Source: Fontibacillus phaseoli
GTDB lineage: Bacteria; Bacillota; Bacilli; Paenibacillales; Paenibacillaceae
Reading direction: 5' to 3'
Length of the DNA: 64,000 bases
Assembly (NCBI RefSeq): GCF_003337355.1
Contig: NZ_QPJW01000002.1
Span: forward strand, 229,537 to 293,536
Position numbers and translations under genes: made by a program. This document shows positions 44,002 to 51,025 of the stretch, in pieces; positions within the stretch are counted from its first letter, which is position 1, and each line of letters opens with the position of its first letter. Below the pieces are notes generated by a model. The model was not told the DNA's origin, did not search any database, and worked only from the letters and a program-made list of their open reading frames with translations.

Positions 44002-44168
44002 CATATAACGTTCTGGCATTCACGAACCCTCACCGGCTTAAGCCCATCATGCCGGGCGCGACCGCGCTTAGTCGGTGCAGTATTGTCCGCTGGAAATCCT
44101 CCTCCGAAATGCCCCTCGCGAACCGAGGTCGGCGGCTGCCGGCCGATGCGTGAATGCGGTGTTATGTG
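44002..44168. repeat. attC-like repeat, type 2, complete
   Basis: Left ATATAACGTTCTGGCATTCA then CGA; inner CCTCACCGGCTTAAGC / GCTTAGTCGGTGCAG; second hairpin GGTCGGCGGCTGCCGGCC; right GATGCGTGAATGCGGTG, GTTATGT. The next gene's stop codon (44162-44164) is inside the right core. Confidence 0.85.
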
Positions 44169-44404
44169 ATGGGTCTGTCCTCTTCGAGTTGCCCGAATGC
44201 GTCTGTATATATTTCCTCCATGGCAAAGCCAAACCCCCAGCCTATATCTTGACTGGATTTCATAAGTTCATAACACCACTCGATAAAATCAGGTCGCTCA
44301 TCATGCTTAATTATTAATGCAACTGCTTGATCATATAAGGTCGCGATGTTTTGATAAAACTTCTGATCTATATCTCCAAATGAAAGAGCAAAATACACCA
44401 TCAA
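44162..44404 (-). pseudogene. C-terminal fragment of a DUF6155-like protein
   Basis: 80 codons: VYFALSFGDIDQKFYQNIAT, ALIIKHDERPDFIEWCYEL, DIGWGFGFAMEEIYTDAFG. The pattern matches the last half of DUF6155-type proteins of about 170 residues. An in-frame TGA lies just upstream and the preceding DNA belongs to a retropepsin-like gene, so the head was lost in a junction. The stop codon is within the repeat core. Confidence 0.55.
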
Positions 44405-44416
44405 CTGTAAATAATA

Positions 44417-44536
44417 TCAATTCGATAATCCGGTATCAATCAGTACTCGGGGTAATTTAATACTTTGATTATTGTAATACACCATAATCTCAATAAATGG
44501 CAGATCGCTATTTGAAAGCTGTATTGCGGTATTTAT
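44417..44536 (-). pseudogene. Retropepsin-like aspartic protease, N-terminal fragment
   Basis: Reads NTAIQLSNSDLPFIEIMVYY, then NNQSIKLPRVLIDTGLSN before a TGA. LIDTGLSN is the catalytic DTG loop of a single-lobe retropepsin-like protease. The rest of the gene has been replaced by the DUF6155-like fragment. It follows its usual small partner gene directly. Confidence 0.6.
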
Positions 44537-44788
44537 ATGCGAACTCCTAGCCACTTCCGTTCTATAATTTCTAATTCAGTTTTACTTGTATAAGCAACAT
44601 AAAGTTCTCCATTAAGTTCGCTTTTATGGAATTAATTTGTATTCGTTAAGAGCGTCTTTACCTTCAATGTACTGATTAATCACTGCTATCCGGTCTACTA
44701 ATCTTCTTCCGTTATCGGAATGTGCTTCAATTGCCTCGATAAGCACCCATTGATCTGGAAAATGATTTCTTAAGGCTTCCCAATTCAT
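44533..44788 (-). pseudogene. Small acidic partner of the retropepsin, frameshifted
   Basis: ATG 44788 (after GAGGTG) starts MNWEALRNHFPDQWVLIEAI, then AHSDNGRRLVDRIAVINQYI, EGKDALNEYKLI. One extra base near 44627 shifts the frame, and the next frame continues HKSELNGELYVAYTSKTELE to WLGVRI. It is homologous in layout to the first half of the remnant at 31.7-32.0 kb. Confidence 0.65.
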
Positions 44789-44860
44789 GGTTCCACCTCA
44801 TTTCTTGAGCTTATAAAGAAATTATACCCTATTATTAAATTCCAGCTCTTGTGTACATTC

Positions 44861-44999
44861 GTATAACGTTCCTGTATTCACGAAACGCCCCAGCCTTAGA
44901 TAGCTCTTATCTTAGGCTGGGACGTTTGTTGTCTGAGCTTTCTTCCTTGTTTATACATCTGACAACCAAGGAGCGCAGTGAGAATATAATGTTATAGAA
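44861..44999. repeat. attC-like repeat, type 1, complete
   Basis: Left GTATAACGTTCCTGTATTCA then CGA; hairpin 1 CCCCAGCCTTAGATAGC / CTTATCTTAGGCTGGG; hairpin 2 GTTGTCTGA / TCTGACAAC; right GAGAATATAATGTTATAG. About 137 bases. Confidence 0.85.
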
Positions 45000-45020
45000 T
45001 ATAGCCCTTCTTCGAATTAC

Positions 45021-45650
45021 TTAATCATATCTTTCTTCCACTTTTATTTTGAGTAACAACACTGTTAAATCCTCGTTAATCATTCGTTTTATTGAATCCA
45101 TTTCTTGGTAGTCGTAAGTTTTTAAAGAACTCTCCCCTTCTTGATAAACTGCTAATATTTTGGTTTCTCCCTTTTCCAAACTAATTATTTCATTTCCAAT
45201 GGCATAATCCCAGGAACTAATAGTTCCTTTTTGGGAGAAAATAATGTCATCTATATTATGAGGGGGCAAGCTTCCTGAATGAGAATATAAAAAGAATGAT
45301 GGGTTATCGCTATTAGGGTTAATAATTCCAAACCCCATATGATCTTCTTCAACTTTATTCGGACTTAACCCAAAGGACATTTCAGTTAAATGAATAGGTT
45401 CATCACTCCCATTTTTATACCCCTCAACCCAAACAGTTACCCAACTTCGATTTGCATATGGTAACTTTAAATTGTAATCAAATAAAATTCCCAAACCAAT
45501 TTTTTCAAATACCTTTTCGTATTCCGAATTGACATTCGCAGATATATAAGCAATTTTCTCTTCTTTATTAGATTGATTGCTACATCCAGAAACAATTAAT
45601 AATATAGCCAGAAATATAATTGACGAAATAAATAATTGTTTATGTTTCAA
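45021..45650 (-). CDS. Lipoprotein of unknown function
   Basis: A 209-residue exported lipoprotein: signal FISSIIFLAILLIVSGC with a lipobox at residue 23. A beta-rich domain follows (SWVTVWVEGYKNGSDEPIHL, MGFGIINPNSDNPSFFLYSH, EIISLEKGETKILAVYQEGE). No family recognised. A single-gene cassette between complete repeats at 44.86 and 45.66 kb. Confidence 0.72.
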   Translation of the reverse strand: MKHKQLFISSIIFLAILLIVSGCSNQSNKEEKIAYISANVNSEYEKVFEKIGLGILFDYNLKLPYANRSWVTVWVEGYKNGSDEPIHLTEMSFGLSPNKVEEDHMGFGIINPNSDNPSFFLYSHSGSLPPHNIDDIIFSQKGTISSWDYAIGNEIISLEKGETKILAVYQEGESSLKTYDYQEMDSIKRMINEDLTVLLLKIKVEERYD

Positions 45651-45662
45651 ACCAATCCCCCC

Positions 45663-45812
45663 TCTATAACGTTTTTAGATTCACGACGGACGCCCGCCTT
45701 AGATAACTCTTAACTTAGACTGGGACGTGTGTTGTCTGAATATTCTTCTTTGCTTTCGCACCTTACAACCAAGGGGCGATAGCTCCGCAGCGTATATGCA
45801 GTGTTATACGAC
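45663..45812. repeat. attC-like repeat, type 1, complete
   Basis: Left CTATAACGTTTTTAGATTCA then CGA; hairpin 1 CCGCCTTAGATAACTC / TTAACTTAGACTGGG; GTTGTCTGAA...CCTTACAACC; right GCGTATATGCAGTG, GTTATAC. Confidence 0.82.
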
Positions 45813-45848
45813 GGGGTCCTTCTTTGAATTAACCCCTATCATACCTGC

Positions 45849-46241
45849 TTACAAAATTCTTGGTCTTTGGTTTTCTTTGCTCTTAAATAAATATCTTATT
45901 CCCTTCCCTGCCATTGGCTCATCAATAAATCTGGGTATTACGTGCAAGTGAGCATGAAAAATATGTTGTCCTCCAACTTCCATACAGTTCCAGCCCACAT
46001 TATATCCATCTGGTTTTATATCTTTATCTATGTAATCCTTCGCCTGTTGTAAAAGATCTCTCGTTGCTGCCCATTCCTTATCAGATAAGTCAAACAGTGT
46101 TTCCTTATGTGCTTTTGGAACAATTAGTCCTGAACCTACAATCTCCTGAATCTCTTGCTGCAAATATAAGCAATAATCGTTCTCTAATATTATTTTTTGG
46201 TTCTTATCAAGATCTGGATAACAAAATATACAATTTTCCAT
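45849..46241 (-). CDS. HIT family protein
   Basis: A 130-residue nucleotide hydrolase/transferase of the histidine-triad class. The Zn-like CIFCYPDLDKNQKIILE head and the triad GGQHIFHAHLHVIPRF (H-x-H-x-H) are complete; SGLIVPKAHKETLFDLSD is the middle strand-helix. Substrate probably a nucleoside phosphoramidate or dinucleotide. Starts at ATG 46241, within 10 bases of the repeat remnant that follows. Single-gene cassette. Confidence 0.88.
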   Translation of the reverse strand: MENCIFCYPDLDKNQKIILENDYCLYLQQEIQEIVGSGLIVPKAHKETLFDLSDKEWAATRDLLQQAKDYIDKDIKPDGYNVGWNCMEVGGQHIFHAHLHVIPRFIDEPMAGKGIRYLFKSKENQRPRIL

Positions 46242-46244
46242 TTT

Positions 46245-46357
46245 CTCACTGTCCTCTTTGCGAATGGGTTGTCCACCTGATCCGCTTCATCGAAATTCCT
46301 CTGGCGGACTGAGGGACGGCGAATGCCGGCCCGACGCTTGAATGTAGTGTTAACCGA
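46245..46357. repeat. attC-like repeat, type 2, right half
   Basis: GTTGTCCACCTGATCCGCTT, GGCGGACTGAGGGACGG, GAATGCCGGCCCGACGCTTG, right core AATGTAGTGTTAACC. Left arm missing. Confidence 0.6.
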
Positions 46358-46392
46358 AGTAACCGACTCCACTGAAATACTTACAATCGTTT

Positions 46393-46875
46393 TTAACCTA
46401 TACTTATCATTTGTTTTTTGAGCAGCATTACCTGTCCAATATGATATGCATTATGAATACATAAATTCGATACTACTCCCCACCAAGGAGCATTGAAATA
46501 TGAAGGGATTTCTTTTATAAGTTTGAGATCTTCACTTTCCTCAAGTGCCCTATTCCAACTATCAAAGGCTGTTTCAAGTCTCTGTAAGGTCTTCTTCCAC
46601 TCAAAATCATTTATTGTATGAGGATTCAAGTAAAAAGTGTCATCATTGTTTAATAAACTTTCTAATTCAAATTGTTCGAGGTTATATCTCTCAAGCCACT
46701 TCTCATTCCAAAAAATGAGATGATTCACGATCGACCAAATGGATTGTTTACTTTCATTCTCCCATGCAGCTTGTGTAGCATTTAAATCTATTAAAATTTC
46801 ATGGAGCGGAATGAACCAGCTCTTATCGTTATAACAGGCGTTTAATTGGTCTATGAGAATAGATTTATAACTCAT
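46393..46875 (-). CDS. DinB superfamily protein
   Basis: A 160-residue four-helix-bundle protein. MSYKSILIDQLNACYNDKSW (helix 1), SIWSIVNHLIFWNEKWLERY (metal-ligand histidine in helix 2) and NAPWWGVVSNLCIHNAYHIG (helix 4 with the H-x3-H pair) are the three His positions of DinB/YfiT proteins, which act as metal-dependent thiol transferases or have unknown roles. It is the intact sister of the pseudogene at 27.5 kb. Confidence 0.82.
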   Translation of the reverse strand: MSYKSILIDQLNACYNDKSWFIPLHEILIDLNATQAAWENESKQSIWSIVNHLIFWNEKWLERYNLEQFELESLLNNDDTFYLNPHTINDFEWKKTLQRLETAFDSWNRALEESEDLKLIKEIPSYFNAPWWGVVSNLCIHNAYHIGQVMLLKKQMISIG

Positions 46876-46913
46876 CCTTATACCTCACTTTTCGATTAAT
46901 CTTTCGGTTATTT

Positions 46914-47079
46914 CGGATAGCGCTTGTATGCTCACGACGCCAGAGACTTAAGGCCATGAAGTGGCCGGCTGGCTTGCACAGTTAGCCTCACAGGTGTGTC
47001 CGCGTGAATCACCTCGCGAAAATGCGTCGGGCGAACCGAGGGCCGTTTGGCCCGAAGCGTGAACATGATGTTATACGAA
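46914..47079. repeat. attC-like repeat, type 2, complete
   Basis: Left GGATAGCGCTTGTATGCTCA then CGA; CCAGAGACTTAAGGCC, GCACAGTTAGCCTCAC; GAGGGCCGTTTGGCCC; right GAAGCGTGAACATGATG, GTTATAC. Confidence 0.78.
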
Positions 47080-47118
47080 GTAACCTGCTTCACTGAAATA
47101 CCTGGAGATAAGTTTTAT

Positions 47119-47322
47119 TTAAATCCCAAAATGGATTACACATTGATTTGTTTCTAGTACATTATCTATTACTTCTATTAATTTATTAAGTGATTCAATT
47201 ACTTCATATTTAAGAAATTTTTTCATAATGACCTTTATCTGTGCCTGCTTCCCAACCGTAGTTTCCAGTAATAACAAGTTTAGTGGGTGCGTTATTAAAT
47301 AGATCCTTCCATGAAGAGATAA
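47119..47322 (-). pseudogene. Truncated hypothetical protein with frameshift
   Basis: Minus-strand reading SWKDLFNNAPTKLVITGNYG, WEAGTDKGHYEKI, then in another frame LKYEVIESLNKLIEVIDNVL and QCVIHFGI. The head is missing (upstream is repeat sequence) and one frameshift divides the rest. Family not recognised. Confidence 0.5.
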
Positions 47323-47337
47323 AATACAGTGAAGCTA

Positions 47338-47452
47338 CCGGGTACGACGGACTTAGCCTCACAGGGTTGTGAGCTGATTCCGCTTCTCAGTGTGCCTCTT
47401 CTTGCGAACCAAGGGCCGAACGGCCCGCAGCGTAGATATGATGTTATATGAT
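47338..47452. repeat. attC-like repeat, type 2, left arm missing
   Basis: GACGGACTTAGCCTCACAGG, GATTCCGCTTCTCAGTG, CCAAGGGCCGAACGGCCCGC, right core GATATGATGTTATATG. Confidence 0.68.
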
Positions 47453-47476
47453 GGGGATGCCATATCTTTAATATTA

Positions 47477-47749
47477 TCAAACTCCGTAAAATCCAATTAT
47501 TATCTTGAAATTTTCTTTACTTTTGGTCTGAATTTTTATTCCTTCCCTAAGATCAAGGATCAAAACTCTCCTTCTTATCCATATTCTTAAATATACAGAT
47601 CTCAATTTGAACGGCTTTACTATTCCTTTAATTTCGGTCTCCGTTCCATCTTCATTCTCTAATTCCGTTCTAACAAACCACGTGTTGCCAATCCCAATCT
47701 CAATATACTTCTTCAATGGATCCTCTCCTGAAATTATGTATAATTTCAT
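47477..47749 (-). CDS. DUF3977-like protein
   Basis: A 90-residue beta protein. KKYIEIGIGNTWFVRTELEN, EDGTETEIKGI, RSVYLRIWIRRRVLILDLRE and NFKIIIGFYGV follow the DUF3977 pattern. Function unknown. Starts 54 bases to the left of the next repeat end and ends 28 bases right of the previous core: single-gene cassette. Confidence 0.72.
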   Translation of the reverse strand: MKLYIISGEDPLKKYIEIGIGNTWFVRTELENEDGTETEIKGIVKPFKLRSVYLRIWIRRRVLILDLREGIKIQTKSKENFKIIIGFYGV

Positions 47750-47802
47750 TCCTTATATCTTATATAAGATTTTTATATGTTTTTAACCCTTGCAAGAATT
47801 TC

Positions 47803-47846
47803 CGATAACGTTGTTGTACTCACGAAACGCCGTCAGCGACCTCTTG
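47803..47846. repeat. attC-like repeat, left end only
   Basis: GATAACGTTGTTGTACTCAC then GAAACGCCGTCAGCGACC. The rest is replaced by the end of the next gene's cassette. Confidence 0.6.
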
Positions 47847-47866
47847 ATATTCCCACATACAATATA

Positions 47867-48253
47867 TTAATTATTCTGGTTTCTTGGTTTAAGCCATAAT
47901 ACTTCGAAACCTAACTGGCTCATAATATCAAGCCCATCAAACTCTACAACGCTTTCTCCATTCCATCCATTATCTATCGCATTTGTAATGAATTTATTTA
48001 TTTGTGATGGGTGATGTAAATTGAAATTCTCGATCTCTTCTACATCTCTTTTCTTTAGCCTCACCCCCATTAGAAGAGGACTACCTGTAATTGCATCTTC
48101 CCATGTTATAAAACGAAATGTACAAGTAATGTTTTTAGTCTTCTCAAACGAAATCTTTAATATAATTTCGCTTTTTTCTTGATAGTACTTTTGATTGATC
48201 ACATATAGATATTTCTTGCCATTGACAATAATCTCTCTTGTTTTCTTCTTCAT
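47867..48253 (-). CDS. Hypothetical protein
   Basis: A 128-residue basic, beta-rich protein (REIIVNGKKYLYVINQKYYQ, then ISFEKTKNITCTFRFITWED, HHPSQINKFITNAIDNGWNG, DGLDIMSQLGFEVLWLKP). The HPSQINKFI...GW end resembles other small proteins found in cassettes, but no named family was recognised. Lies between a repeat end at 47.8 kb and a complete repeat at 48.33 kb. Confidence 0.65.
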   Translation of the reverse strand: MKKKTREIIVNGKKYLYVINQKYYQEKSEIILKISFEKTKNITCTFRFITWEDAITGSPLLMGVRLKKRDVEEIENFNLHHPSQINKFITNAIDNGWNGESVVEFDGLDIMSQLGFEVLWLKPRNQNN

Positions 48254-48330
48254 TTAGATCACACCTATAAGTCTATTCTTTCATTGCCATCATCTTGATG
48301 AACTTACATATAATCTTTACGCTGATTTCC

Positions 48331-48497
48331 CATAACGTTTCCATGTTCACGACGTCCCACCACCTTAAGCGAACAGAGTGAGCGGCCGCGATGCGGTTAG
48401 GTGGTGCGGATGTGTCGCCTGAATCTACTTCTTTGCTTCCCTTATCTGGCGACCGAGGCGGCTTGTCCGCCGATGCGTGAACACGTTGTTAGATGAA
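48331..48497. repeat. attC-like repeat, type 2, complete
   Basis: Left CATAACGTTTCCATGTTCAC then GACG; hairpin 1 CCCACCACCTTAAGC / GGTTAGGTGGTGCGG; hairpin 2 GGCGGCTTGTCCGCC; right GATGCGTGAACACGTT, GTTAGAT, the one core that fits the classical GTTRRRY exactly. About 163 bases. Confidence 0.87.
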
Positions 48498-48529
48498 GTT
48501 ACTTGGCCCAGAAGCGATGCCTTCAAAAT

Positions 48530-48539
48530 ATGTTATAAT
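48530..48539 (+). promoter_or_regulatory. Extended -10 promoter of the toxin-antitoxin pair
   Basis: TGTTATAAT (TGnTATAAT) ends at 48539, 48 bases before the antitoxin start. No good -35. A promoter inside the cassette would let this reverse-facing gene pair be expressed. Confidence 0.6.
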
Positions 48540-48586
48540 GTAGTAACAGTGTTCTTGAAATTTCCAATAAGGAGTTGAAAGTTCCC

Positions 48587-48820
48587 ATGGCCATGAGTAA
48601 AAAAGACCTTACAGACTTAATTGATAAGCTATCTGAAAAAGACATTCCACTTGTAGCTGATTTAGTGAAAAGACTTATCCACCCATCTGATTATCATATT
48701 CCTTACGATGACGAGCCGTTGACAGAAGATGATCTTCAAGCAATAAGAGAAGCTAAAAAGGAATATCATGAGGGAAAAACTATAAAGTTCGAGGATATTC
48801 TAGATGCATTACAAAATTGA
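48587..48820 (+). CDS. Antitoxin of a RelBE/ParDE-like pair
   Basis: A 77-residue acidic protein (MAMSKKDLTDLIDKLSEKDI, VADLVKRLIHPSDY, EPLTEDDLQAIREAKKEYHE, FEDILDALQN). The N-terminal helix-rich part suits DNA binding or dimerisation; the C-terminal tail would wrap the toxin. ATG 48587 follows AAGGAG by 12 bases; an in-frame TTG (48575) abuts it. The toxin gene overlaps by 17 bases. It is encoded on the opposite strand to nearly all other cassette genes. Confidence 0.72.
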   Translation: MAMSKKDLTDLIDKLSEKDIPLVADLVKRLIHPSDYHIPYDDEPLTEDDLQAIREAKKEYHEGKTIKFEDILDALQN

Positions 48821-49073
48821 GTTATCCAAGCGATCATACAAGTACTTAGAGAAACTCGACAAAAAGAGTAAAGAGCGGATCTCAAATCACTTACTACTCC
48901 TAACATAAAATCCTAGCAATCCCGAACTGGACATTAAGAAAATTCAAGGCGAACCCTCAATGTATAGACTTCGTGTTGGAAGTTTTAGAATCCTTTATTC
49001 GATTGAGGAGAATGTTCTTATTATCACTGTCATTAAGATTGGACCACGCGGCGATGTTTATAATGATTTGTAG
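48804..49073 (+). pseudogene. RelE/ParE-family toxin with a premature stop
   Basis: Reads MHYKIELSKRSYKYLEKLDK, KSKERISNHLLLLT, then TAA (about 48906-48908), then NPSNPELDIKKIQGEPSMYR, LRVGSFRILYSIEENVLIIT and KIGPRGDVYNDL. The RelE core (YRLRVGSFRILYSI) lies after the stop, so the toxin cannot be made in full. The ATG overlaps the antitoxin end by 17 bases. Confidence 0.8.
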
Positions 49074-49099
49074 GTCTATAAATCCTTGAGTAATTTCAC

Positions 49100-49142
49100 C
49101 TAACGTTCTTTCCACGAATTCCGCCATAAGGCAAATTCGTCT
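49100..49142. repeat. attC-like or attI-like left end
   Basis: CTAACGTTCTTTCCACGAAT then TCCGCC. The left-end pattern is recognisable, but GTATTCACG is reduced to TTCCACG. It is the last copy and sits next to the recombinase remnant, so it may be an attachment site of a different kind. Confidence 0.45.
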
Positions 49143-49146
49143 CCAT

Positions 49147-49493
49147 TTACGATTTCGCAATTATATCCCAAATAAGTATATTAGACGCACATCTCCGCTG
49201 CTCCTTCTTCTGCTTGAATAAGTCTTCCATAATGCGATCCAGTGGACTGCGAATATCAGCAAGGTTCTTTTTGCATACAGGTGTAAATCTGGGTCGTTTT
49301 TACGTTGGCATGGCCGAGGAGTTCCTTGATATGCCTGGAGTCTGTGCCGCCTTCTAATAAATGAGTTGCAAAAGAGTGCCGCAAAGTGGGGATGGATGCT
49401 TTTTATATAAATTCCTGCCTTGCGTTTTGCTCGGTCAAGGACGGCTTGTTCTGCCCGCTTCTCGACGAGCGAAACATAACTGCGGCTGATCAT
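49147..49493 (-). pseudogene. Decayed tyrosine recombinase, integron-integrase-like
   Basis: Across three frames the minus strand reads VEKRAEQAVLDRAKRKAGIY, then [40 protein letters not shown], then [20 protein letters not shown]. This is the C-terminal catalytic half of a Xer/IntI-type recombinase: LRH arginine, LLGH and the IYT tyrosine are present. Lesions are: N-terminal half missing beyond 49.5 kb, a frameshift after KAGIY, the box II histidine changed to proline (SIP for SIH), and a frameshift after IYT. The IRSPLD end is the form seen in IntI1 (VRSPLD). It lies at the end of the cassette array, in the same orientation as most cassettes. Confidence 0.8.
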
Positions 49494-49501
49494 AAAATAC
49501 T

Positions 49502-49540
49502 AAGAAGAGCAGGCATAATGCACCTGCTCTTCTTAATATT
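49502..49540 (-). terminator. Terminator of the nucleoside operon
   Basis: AAGAAGAGCAGG-cataatgca-CCTGCTCTTCTT, 12-base perfect stem. On the minus strand a T-rich stretch follows. It also marks where the recombinase sequence is cut off. Confidence 0.8.
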
Positions 49541-49567
49541 TATTATGACCTTTATACATTTTCGGAA

Positions 49568-51001
49568 TTATAAGAATACGATCATAGATAATACGAACAT
49601 AAACACTACACCAGCAATCATTGGAACCGATGTTCTTTTTACAAGGGCAATTGGATCTGTCTTCACGGTTCCTGCAACAATGAGTATAACTGCAGCTACA
49701 GGAGAAACAGCTCTGAAGAGGTTGCCTGACAGACCAAGCGGTACAGAAATGGCGATCGGACTAATTCCCGCTGCTACAGCTAACGGAACGATCAGAGGTA
49801 CCATGGCAAAGATCAACGCAGTACCACTTCCGCTCAGTATAACAATAAGCGCCGTTAAAGCCACTAAGATGAGCGGTAGAATAAAGTCTAATCCGTTACC
49901 TTGAATACTTTGCATAGCTGATTGAAGCTCGTCAACTAAGCCAATCGATTTCAGGCCCGTTACAAACACGGAGGCCGCAACTAGCAGAGCCACGATGGGA
50001 ACCGCTCCACCCATTCCTTTGAAGAAAGCTTCCGTCTTTTCGAGAACGCTCTTATTTCCCTTATGTCTAATTAATTCACACACAATAGCAAGGACAAAGG
50101 ATACTAAGGTAGCAATCTCAACACTAATATCGATGGATTTACCCGTCGTAATTTGAACAGCGTAATTACCTAACAAAAGAATAATCGGGAAGATCGGGAG
50201 TATCGCATATACGGTTTTATATAATTTGCCTCCCGTGATTGCAGCAACATTACCCGCATCCACAGGCTCATGATCATTTCCAGCTTGACTTTTTAGGTTC
50301 GCCTTTTTATCCATTCTCTTCTGCCAGAAATAGTGAACAATCGCTATAAAAATCAGCGTCGGTATTGAAATCAAAGCATGATAGTTAAATACATAATCCG
50401 TTACCGTCAAACCCGCGAATGAAGAATGTTTCGCCAATTCTTCCGCGATAGCCACATTGTCACTACCTAAAGGAGTTGGAACGATAGTTGCTGAAGTGGC
50501 GATAACCGCCCCAGTTGTTAATGCGGACATGCCCGCTTTTCTTAATATAGGATACAGTGTAGCCAGCAAAATAATGGCTAAATTTGAAGCACTAGGAATA
50601 ACGAGTGATAATGCGTTTCCTAATAAGAATACAAGTGGAACTAGAACATAAACGGACTTAATCTTAGAAATAGGTTTAGTTAATGCGCTTACAGTAACTT
50701 CATTGGCACCAATCGATGACATATAGGACGTATATCCTCCCAATAGGAGAATAATAAAGCCGGCAGCAGTAAAGGTCTGCTTAAATTGAGTAATAATCAC
50801 TTCAAGAGGATCTAGCCAAGCAGACCCCGTTGAGACAAAATCTTTGACAGCAATCTCTTTTCCTATAGCAGTACTGACTAAGATCAGTATAATACCAATA
50901 AGGAACAGGGAGATCTTAATATCCATTTTCTTAATCAACATATAAATGACTACTGCTACAGCGATAATAGCAGAGCCGTACATTATTATATTAGAATTCA
51001 T
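49568..51001 (-). CDS. DcuC-like carboxylate/solute transporter
   Basis: A 477-residue permease with about 12 helices. FVSTGSAWLDPLEVIITQFK, AAGFIILLLGGYTSYM, IGANE, LGNALSLVIPSASNLAIILL and TSATIVPTPLGSDNVAIAEE match DcuC-type C4-dicarboxylate carriers of the ion-transporter superfamily. Last gene of a LacI-rbsK-nucleoside hydrolase operon. In that setting it more likely imports a nucleoside than a dicarboxylate; this is inference from context. Confidence 0.78.
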   Translation of the reverse strand: MNSNIIMYGSAIIAVAVVIYMLIKKMDIKISLFLIGIILILVSTAIGKEIAVKDFVSTGSAWLDPLEVIITQFKQTFTAAGFIILLLGGYTSYMSSIGANEVTVSALTKPISKIKSVYVLVPLVFLLGNALSLVIPSASNLAIILLATLYPILRKAGMSALTTGAVIATSATIVPTPLGSDNVAIAEELAKHSSFAGLTVTDYVFNYHALISIPTLIFIAIVHYFWQKRMDKKANLKSQAGNDHEPVDAGNVAAITGGKLYKTVYAILPIFPIILLLGNYAVQITTGKSIDISVEIATLVSFVLAIVCELIRHKGNKSVLEKTEAFFKGMGGAVPIVALLVAASVFVTGLKSIGLVDELQSAMQSIQGNGLDFILPLILVALTALIVILSGSGTALIFAMVPLIVPLAVAAGISPIAISVPLGLSGNLFRAVSPVAAVILIVAGTVKTDPIALVKRTSVPMIAGVVFMFVLSMIVFL

Positions 51002-51025
51002 GATTGGGCCTCCTCTAGTGGACTG

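Noticed and set aside
5428..49142. CRISPR array as explanation of the repeats
   Set aside because: Repeats are 50-190 bases, not regularly spaced, separated by genes and without cas genes.
5428..49142. IS elements or MITEs as explanation of the repeats
   Set aside because: Uniform orientation, position after stop codons and the recombinase remnant fit cassette ends better, though a MITE family cannot be excluded without comparative data.
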